From positions 1 to 10,620 of the forward strand of contig JAITOS010000033.1 of assembly GCA_031289815.1 (NCBI GenBank): 10,620 bases of DNA. The letters are read 5' to 3'. Made by a program: the position numbers and the translations under genes. This document shows, one piece after another, positions 6,271 to 10,620 of the stretch; positions within the stretch are counted from its first letter, which is position 1, and every line of letters begins with the position of its first letter. The stretch comes from Peptococcaceae bacterium. GTDB lineage: Bacteria; Bacillota; Desulfitobacteriia; Desulfitobacteriales; Desulfitobacteriaceae. The notes under the pieces are model-generated. The model worked only from the letters and a program-made list of their open reading frames with translations, had not been told where the DNA came from and ran no database searches.

Positions 6271-8703
6271 ATGACAGGAAACAAGATCCAATTTCAACCC
6301 TTTCAACCGGATAACAGGTCCTCAATGTCTTCTCTGCTGTTATCCGTGCCTCAAGTAAAGGAATTATTTGTCGGACCGAAAGAATGCGTGCGGCACAGGT
6401 GTCACCATAATTATGGGGAGCCTGCCGTCTCTATGCTGTGTCTTCCGGAAGAGGAAGTCGTTTTGGGAAATACAGAAAACCTGATTCTGGAGGCTGTAGG
6501 CGAGTTGTGGGATCATTCGGAGAACGAAATGCGCGGCGTCATTTTGTATACAGGCTGCCAAACCCGATTCTTGGGCGTCGATTTTGACCGTGTAGTAAAA
6601 AATATCGAACGGGATTTCCCGATTTTCGCGAGCTGCTATGAAGAGAGTTCCTATACAGATACAGAGGAAGATGAATTTGTCAACACGCGAAAGAGCGTTT
6701 ATGAAAGTATCTTTCAACTGTTGCCGGAAACAAAAAGTCCGGCGGACTCCGGGGTGCTACTGCTTTCCGGCTATGCGGCCTTTTCCGGGGAAAATGAGAT
6801 GTTCCGGTATTTGACGCGCCATGAAAGTCCGGCGTTGCGGCTCACAAGCGGGTGGGTGGATTTCGACGATTTTCTATGCTGCGGCAGGGCTTCTCTGCAA
6901 ATTGTTACCACGCCCGTGATGCTTCCCGTGGCGAAAATGATTCAAAAACGCCAGGAGATACCGTATCTCTACCTGCCGACAAACTATCGGCTTAGGGAAA
7001 TCAAACAAGCTTGGTCGGACATGGAAGAAGCAGTTGGTCGGGCTTGGGCGAGAGATGAGGTGACAGCGGACTCGGAAAAGTGGATTGACGAGGCCCGTCG
7101 TAAAACGAGTGACAGGGAAATCGCGCTCAAGCTCGGAGCGGTTGCCCGTCCGGGAAATCTGGCGCGCGCTTTGCTTGAATATGGATTTAATATCAGCTCC
7201 GTCGAAATTTCCGTTAGGGATCCCAACCCGGAGGACGGATTGCGGGACATCATAACTTCGGATGATGACTTGCAGTGGATCGCGAAAGAATATCCGCAAA
7301 TCAGGATTGAAAAAGCGAAGCGGGAAGCGAGAGACCGGCACAGAGGCCCTCATGGCGGCTCCGGAGGACGCGGTGGGAAACATTCAAATGTGCGGAATGA
7401 CAGGCTGGAAACAAGTTTTTGGGGCTTTGCCGCGCTGACGAACCTGATGCGGCGTCTTTGCCTTGCCGTTGACGGAAATCCCGATGAAGGCGAAGGCAGA
7501 CAGAAAATCCCCCATAGAGGCCAGCAGGAAAACCGCTGGAAAGAAGGGTGGGTGTCGCCGAGAAAACATCTATGGAATCGATTGCTGTCTTTCGCGACAG
7601 ATTCGACCGGCGTATGCAGCTTGTTTGCTGACGCGGACGCTTTGGTGATCGGACAGGATCCGGAATCCACGGCCGTGAAAAGTTATCGCATGGCCGAGCA
7701 ACGCAGAGATAAAATTTCTGACAACTTAGGCATTCGCGTCGATGAATTGTCTATTGTATTGGGCGACATTCACCATTTTGCTGAAAAATACCAAGAAGCC
7801 TTGGCAAGTTGCCCCCGCAAAGTAGTTGTATTGCTTCATTCGCCGGTGTCATCGCTCACTAACTTGGATTTAAGCCTTTGCGCCCGGGAATTTCAAAAAA
7901 CCGCCCCCGGCGTGGAGATTTTCCCTGTTTCCACCTGCGGTAACCGCTATTATGATGAAGGGCTTTCCCAGGCTTTTGACGCGGTTTTGAAAAGCGCTGA
8001 TCCTGAGTCAAAAGCAGAGAAAAAAACAATTCCGGAGTCGGTAAACCTCTTGGGTCTGAATACCCTGGACTTCCCTTCCGGAGATCAGCGAAAAATGATT
8101 AAGGACGCGGTTTTGGCGGCGGGAAAACAGGTATTGTCCATCTTCGGCATGGAAACCGATCTTGAACGCCTGAGAAGCTCGCCCCAGGCCGCGGAAAATA
8201 TTGTCGTTTCGGTCTGCGGACTTGGAGCGGCCAGGACGATGGAGAAAGAATGGAAGCTTCCCTTCACGACACTTGGCGAATTTCTGCTGCCATCCTGGAA
8301 ATACAAGGGGCCTCAGTTTCAGGGAAGCCCGAATATTCTTATTATCGGTGAGCAATTTTCATCGAATACGCTTCGCCGAATTCTGAATAACCTCGGCGCG
8401 GGCAAGGTGGTCGTAGCCGGTTGGTTTTTAATGGATTCGGAATATATGGAGGATGGAGATTGTAAAATCGAAAGCGAAGCGGAGCTTGTACAGCTGATGG
8501 ATGACCCGGAATTTCAGCTGATCATTGGCGATCCCGATTTTGAACCGCTTCGCGGCAGTGTTTCTGGCGGCGCCTATTTTCCGCAACCACATCCGCCAGT
8601 CTCAGGAAACGAAGGGTTGCGGGGGACGGTATGGAACCTTTTCAGTCAGGATTGCGTCAGTGCGATCGTTTCAGCCGCTGTCAGCAGGGGAAAGGAGTCG
8701 TAA
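6271..8703 (+). CDS. Fused nitrogenase-like component 1 (NifD/NifK-type halves in one chain)
   Basis: An 810-residue protein that reads as two nitrogenase component-1 (Oxidored_nitro) modules end to end. Numbering from the ATG at 6271. Half one (about 1–350) has the cluster-type motif GPKECVRHRC (Cys39, Cys44), LCLPEEEVVLGNTENL (Cys57), TGCQTRFLGVDFD (Cys96, equivalent to the Cys-before-GxD site of NifD) and SCY (Cys122), then a C-terminal Rossmann-like segment near 285–320. A Gly/His/Arg-rich linker follows at about 354–376. Half two (about 380–810) has TDSTGVCSLF at 443–452, GQDPEST at 461–467, a LHSPVSSLTNLDLS segment from 522, VSTCGNRYYDEGLSQAF at 553–569 and VNLLGLNTLDF at 591–601. Family members are normally two genes of roughly 400–500 codons. 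It should be the substrate-reducing partner of the NifH-like protein encoded 7 bases downstream. The substrate is unknown. About 18 of 55 arginines use AGA/AGG, against 4 of about 47 in polA. Confidence 0.82.
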   Translation: MTGNKIQFQPFQPDNRSSMSSLLLSVPQVKELFVGPKECVRHRCHHNYGEPAVSMLCLPEEEVVLGNTENLILEAVGELWDHSENEMRGVILYTGCQTRFLGVDFDRVVKNIERDFPIFASCYEESSYTDTEEDEFVNTRKSVYESIFQLLPETKSPADSGVLLLSGYAAFSGENEMFRYLTRHESPALRLTSGWVDFDDFLCCGRASLQIVTTPVMLPVAKMIQKRQEIPYLYLPTNYRLREIKQAWSDMEEAVGRAWARDEVTADSEKWIDEARRKTSDREIALKLGAVARPGNLARALLEYGFNISSVEISVRDPNPEDGLRDIITSDDDLQWIAKEYPQIRIEKAKREARDRHRGPHGGSGGRGGKHSNVRNDRLETSFWGFAALTNLMRRLCLAVDGNPDEGEGRQKIPHRGQQENRWKEGWVSPRKHLWNRLLSFATDSTGVCSLFADADALVIGQDPESTAVKSYRMAEQRRDKISDNLGIRVDELSIVLGDIHHFAEKYQEALASCPRKVVVLLHSPVSSLTNLDLSLCAREFQKTAPGVEIFPVSTCGNRYYDEGLSQAFDAVLKSADPESKAEKKTIPESVNLLGLNTLDFPSGDQRKMIKDAVLAAGKQVLSIFGMETDLERLRSSPQAAENIVVSVCGLGAARTMEKEWKLPFTTLGEFLLPSWKYKGPQFQGSPNILIIGEQFSSNTLRRILNNLGAGKVVVAGWFLMDSEYMEDGDCKIESEAELVQLMDDPEFQLIIGDPDFEPLRGSVSGGAYFPQPHPPVSGNEGLRGTVWNLFSQDCVSAIVSAAVSRGKES

Positions 8704-8710
8704 TACACGG

Positions 8711-9520
8711 ATGAGACAAATAGCGATTTATGGAAAAGGCGGGATCGGCAAATCGACTACCACGCAGAATATCGCCGCCGCACTAGCGGAAAAAGGAAAG
8801 AAAACCATGATCATTGGCTGCGATCCGAAAGCTGATTCAACCAGATTGATCTTGGGCGGCAGGCTGCAAAACACTGTTTTGGACACGCTACGCCGAAAGG
8901 GTCCGCGAATCGCCTTGGAAGATATTGTGCATACAGGATTTCTGGAGGTGCGTTGCGTGGAATCGGGGGGACCGGAACCGGGCGTTGGCTGCGCGGGGCG
9001 CGGAATTATCACCGCCATTGAAACGCTTGAAAAACTTGGCGCTTATCAGCCTGAACCTGATATTGTCTTGTACGATATACTGGGCGATGTCGTTTGCGGT
9101 GGTTTCGCCATGCCGATTCGCGAAGGGAAGGCAAAAGAGATATACATCGTCTGTTCGGGTGAAATGATGTCTCTGTTTGCGGCGAACAATATTTGCAAGG
9201 GCGTGGCGCTGTACGCGAACAACAGTGGGGTGCGCGTCGGCGGATTGATCTGCAATTCGAGAATGACGGATCACGAGAAGGAATTGTCAAAGGCCTTTGC
9301 GGACGCGATCGGGACGCGGCTTCTATACTTTCTGCCGCGGGATAATATCGTGCAAAAAGCGGAATTGAACCGGCAAACGGTGATACAATATGCTCCCGAT
9401 TCCTCGCAGGCGCAGGAATATCGCTCGCTCGCGCGAGCCGTTGAGGAAAACGCGGATCGCGTCATCCCTGAACCGCTCTCCTATGACGCGTTGGAAGACC
9501 TTTTGAATCGCTACAGTTGA
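8711..9520 (+). CDS. NifH-type nitrogenase-like iron protein (ATP-dependent reductase)
   Basis: A 269-residue homodimer-type P-loop ATPase that would pass electrons, one ATP-driven step at a time, to a component-1 partner. Walker A is GKGGIGKS at 8–15, followed by GCDPKADST (36–44) and TVLDTLRRKG (55–64). CVESGGPEPGVGCAGRG holds Cys82, cluster ligand Cys94 and Arg97 (the position of the ADP-ribosylated arginine of NifH). Switch II is YDILGDVVCGGFAMPIRE, with the second ligand at Cys129. YIVCSGEMMSLFAANN is also nearly NifH-like. Both cysteines bridging the 4Fe-4S cluster between monomers are intact. The frame is open further upstream to 8525, but that overlaps the previous gene; MRQIAIYGKGG is the normal family start. 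AAAGGAG lies 13 bases upstream, a long spacing. With no nifBEN nearby, I read it as a nitrogenase-like (not N2-fixing) reductase; the exact subgroup cannot be set without a tree. Confidence 0.88.
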   Translation: MRQIAIYGKGGIGKSTTTQNIAAALAEKGKKTMIIGCDPKADSTRLILGGRLQNTVLDTLRRKGPRIALEDIVHTGFLEVRCVESGGPEPGVGCAGRGIITAIETLEKLGAYQPEPDIVLYDILGDVVCGGFAMPIREGKAKEIYIVCSGEMMSLFAANNICKGVALYANNSGVRVGGLICNSRMTDHEKELSKAFADAIGTRLLYFLPRDNIVQKAELNRQTVIQYAPDSSQAQEYRSLARAVEENADRVIPEPLSYDALEDLLNRYS

Positions 9521-9577
9521 CATGAAACCGGTTTCGGCTACCTTGAACGTTCTAGCTCCTATCCAGACCGTCTGAAA

Positions 9578-10294
9578 CTACTTCGCCAGTCGTCTGAAGG
9601 TCAGAAAGGAATAGAGCAGGGATCCCAGGCTGATGACGGCAGTCACCGCCAGCATGACGCCAAAAACCACCTCTCGCTGCGGAAAAAAACCGGCGATGAA
9701 AATGACGACGCCGCCTACAACCCACACCGGCCCCATAGCGCGATGGGTTTTATACCAGACCTCTTCATTTGCCAGCGTCCAGGGGGTGCGGATGCCGAAG
9801 GTAAAATTATATTTCACCTTGCCCATATAATTTCCCAGCACGATAAACAACAGGCCGACGCCGCAAAAGATGAAGAGGGGCACCAGGTTCTGATAAGCGG
9901 CGTTGCCCAGAGCCGATAAGAGCGTTCCCGCGTAGATGACGCTTAAAAATACGATGATGAGAAAACAGGTCAGGGAATAAACTTTGCTCATGGCGCGATA
10001 ATTATTTTTCTTGGGATCGACGTGCGGCAGAATGAGCAAGAGCAGAAACGTCCCCAGGTTGATCAGCGGCATGAGGAAAGCGCCGCTGAGCGGATTACTG
10101 TAGCCGTTCACCTGACCGGCGATGTCCCAATGAGAGGGGATTTGCTCCGGAAGCTGAGGATAGACCCAGAAAGCGACGGCAAAACTCAGCAAAACGACGA
10201 CGCCTGACAGGTAAAAGAAGAGCTTCCCCTTATTTTTTTGCTCGGTTTGGGTGGTTTGGTTTTCTGGAACGCTTGGATTTCCCTGATGGCTCAA
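9578..10294 (-). CDS. SdpI-family membrane protein (immunity/signalling)
   Basis: A 238-residue integral membrane protein with six hydrophobic segments at about 25–45, 71–91, 105–126, 137–157, 186–204 and 208–231. After segment 1 comes the DUF1648 motif LPEQIPSHWDIAGQVNGYSNP (48–68). Before segment 5 comes the SdpI motif FTFGIRTPWTLANEEVWYKTH (near 164–184). In B. subtilis, SdpI gives immunity to the SdpC killing toxin and captures the SdpR repressor at the membrane. The start chosen is TTG at 10294, 8 bases from an AGGAG; the GTG at 10303 overlaps that site. The gene overlaps the end of the upstream regulator gene by 65 bases, suggesting translational coupling. No SdpC-like toxin gene is visible in the window, so the killing role cannot be claimed here. 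Confidence 0.85.
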   Translation of the reverse strand: MSHQGNPSVPENQTTQTEQKNKGKLFFYLSGVVVLLSFAVAFWVYPQLPEQIPSHWDIAGQVNGYSNPLSGAFLMPLINLGTFLLLLILPHVDPKKNNYRAMSKVYSLTCFLIIVFLSVIYAGTLLSALGNAAYQNLVPLFIFCGVGLLFIVLGNYMGKVKYNFTFGIRTPWTLANEEVWYKTHRAMGPVWVVGGVVIFIAGFFPQREVVFGVMLAVTAVISLGSLLYSFLTFRRLAK

Positions 10295-10601
10295 TGTAAT
10301 CACTCCTTTTTTCTTTTTCGCTGGGCTCAGCCGGGGGCGGCGCTCCGAAAAATTCCGCGCACCAGGTAATCAGTTCTTCAAAAACCGAGGTATTAAGAGA
10401 GTAGATCATATGTTGACCGCTTCTCTGATCGGAGATTAAATCCGCCTGTTTGAGGATATTCAAATGATGAGAGATACTGGGCTTGGAGACGGAGAACGTC
10501 GCCGCGATTTCACCGGCGCTTAGATCACGCTCCCGGAGATCACGGAGAATCTGCCGCCGGGTAGGGTCGGATATCGCCTGAAAAACAGACTGTTTGGGCA
10601 C
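10230..10601 (-). CDS. ArsR/SdpR-family transcriptional repressor with extended C-terminus
   Basis: A 123-residue winged-helix DNA-binding protein. It begins with VFQAISDPTRRQIL (DPTRR at 12–16), the recognition helix is SVSKPSISHHLNILK (37–51), and the wing is SDQRSGQHMIYSL (57–69). No CVC or other metal-binding motif of ArsR metal sensors is present; the match is to SdpR, the autorepressor paired with SdpI. Residues 87–123 form a polar, Lys/Arg/Ser/Pro-rich tail that the roughly 90-residue SdpR does not have, and its last 21 codons overlap the sdpI-type gene. The start chosen is GTG at 10601 because AAAGGA at about 10617–10612 is 10 bases away; GTG at 10610 is only one base from it. It probably represses its own operon, with the membrane partner relieving repression. 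Confidence 0.85.
   Translation of the reverse strand: MPKQSVFQAISDPTRRQILRDLRERDLSAGEIAATFSVSKPSISHHLNILKQADLISDQRSGQHMIYSLNTSVFEELITWCAEFFGAPPPAEPSEKEKRSDYIEPSGKSKRSRKPNHPNRAKK
10303..10307 (-). promoter_or_regulatory. Ribosome binding site deciding the SdpI-type start
   Basis: AGGAG on the minus strand, within an A-rich run (AAAAAAGGAG), ends 8 bases before TTG 10294. It lies inside the coding sequence of the upstream repressor, so ribosomes finishing that gene could re-initiate here. Confidence 0.65.
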
Positions 10602-10620
10602 GCTGTTCACATCCTTTCCT

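Noticed and set aside
6019..6306. Minus-strand open reading of 95 codons across the intergenic leader.
   Set aside because: Its composition is non-protein-like (Tyr/Ile-rich run from AT-rich spacer), it overlaps terminator hairpins and the start of the next gene, and no family is recognisable.
7352..7438. Short alternative-frame reading (MAAPEDAVGN…MCGMTGWK) at the joint of the fused gene, which might be the true start of a separate second subunit and imply a frameshift.
   Set aside because: It stops after 28 codons at 7436–7438. The main frame stays open through the joint, with normal codon choice and family-like sequence on both sides. A sequencing frameshift cannot be fully excluded without reads or homologues.
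8525..8710. In-frame upstream extension of the NifH-like gene to an ATG at 8525 (331 residues).
   Set aside because: It overlaps the end of the fused component-1 gene by about 180 bases and adds residues with no family match; the standard NifH start MRQIAIYGKGG begins at 8711.
9524..9535. Perfect 12-base palindrome GAAACCGGTTTC between the convergent NifH-like and SdpI-type genes.
   Set aside because: No loop and no T tract on either strand, so not an intrinsic terminator; a single short palindrome is not enough to call an operator.
1..10620. Searched by eye for CRISPR repeats, tRNA/rRNA genes, insertion-sequence ends and attachment sites.
   Set aside because: No repeated spacers, no cloverleaf or rRNA stretches, no transposase or integrase motifs and no flanking direct repeats around the nitrogenase-like module were seen.

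Overview
The window looks like the chromosome of an endospore-forming Firmicute, probably an anaerobe. The order polA–mutM–ytaF–coaE is the classic Firmicutes arrangement (the same order is known in Bacillus subtilis), YtaF is a sporulation-associated membrane protein, and PolA carries the degraded proofreading domain common in this phylum. The flavoprotein and nitrogenase-like genes that follow suggest a low-redox, ferredoxin-using lifestyle. A Negativicutes/Clostridia-type host is my inference; the sequence does not settle the family.

Region 1 (1–4754, + strand) is a compact housekeeping block: 5'-truncated polA (DNA polymerase I), mutM (8-oxoguanine glycosylase), ytaF and coaE (last step of coenzyme A synthesis), with gaps of 15 to 68 bases. 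Region 2 (4864–5978, + strand) is a two-gene unit. It encodes a thioredoxin-reductase-like flavoprotein with an intact FAD site and CxxC but no recognisable NADPH site, followed 14 bases later by a small FmdB-type zinc-ribbon protein with nine cysteines. A 292-base gap (5979–6270) then holds terminator-like hairpins and a candidate extended -10 promoter.

Region 3 (6271–9520, + strand) is the most interesting part. It is a two-gene nitrogenase-like module in which the two component-1 subunits (NifD/NifK-type) appear fused into one 810-residue protein, joined by a Gly/His/Arg-rich linker. It is followed after 7 bases by a well-conserved NifH-type iron protein. The first half keeps cysteines where a bridging Fe-S cluster would sit; the second half appears to have lost the equivalents. 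There is no nifB, nifE or nifN in the window, so a dedicated reductase for an unknown substrate is likelier than dinitrogen fixation. Arginine codon use in the fused gene differs from polA, compatible with a separate origin.

Region 4 (9578–10601, - strand) is an sdpR–sdpI-type pair: an ArsR-family autorepressor whose extended C-terminus overlaps the gene for a six-segment SdpI-like immunity/signalling membrane protein. It converges on the nitrogenase-like module.
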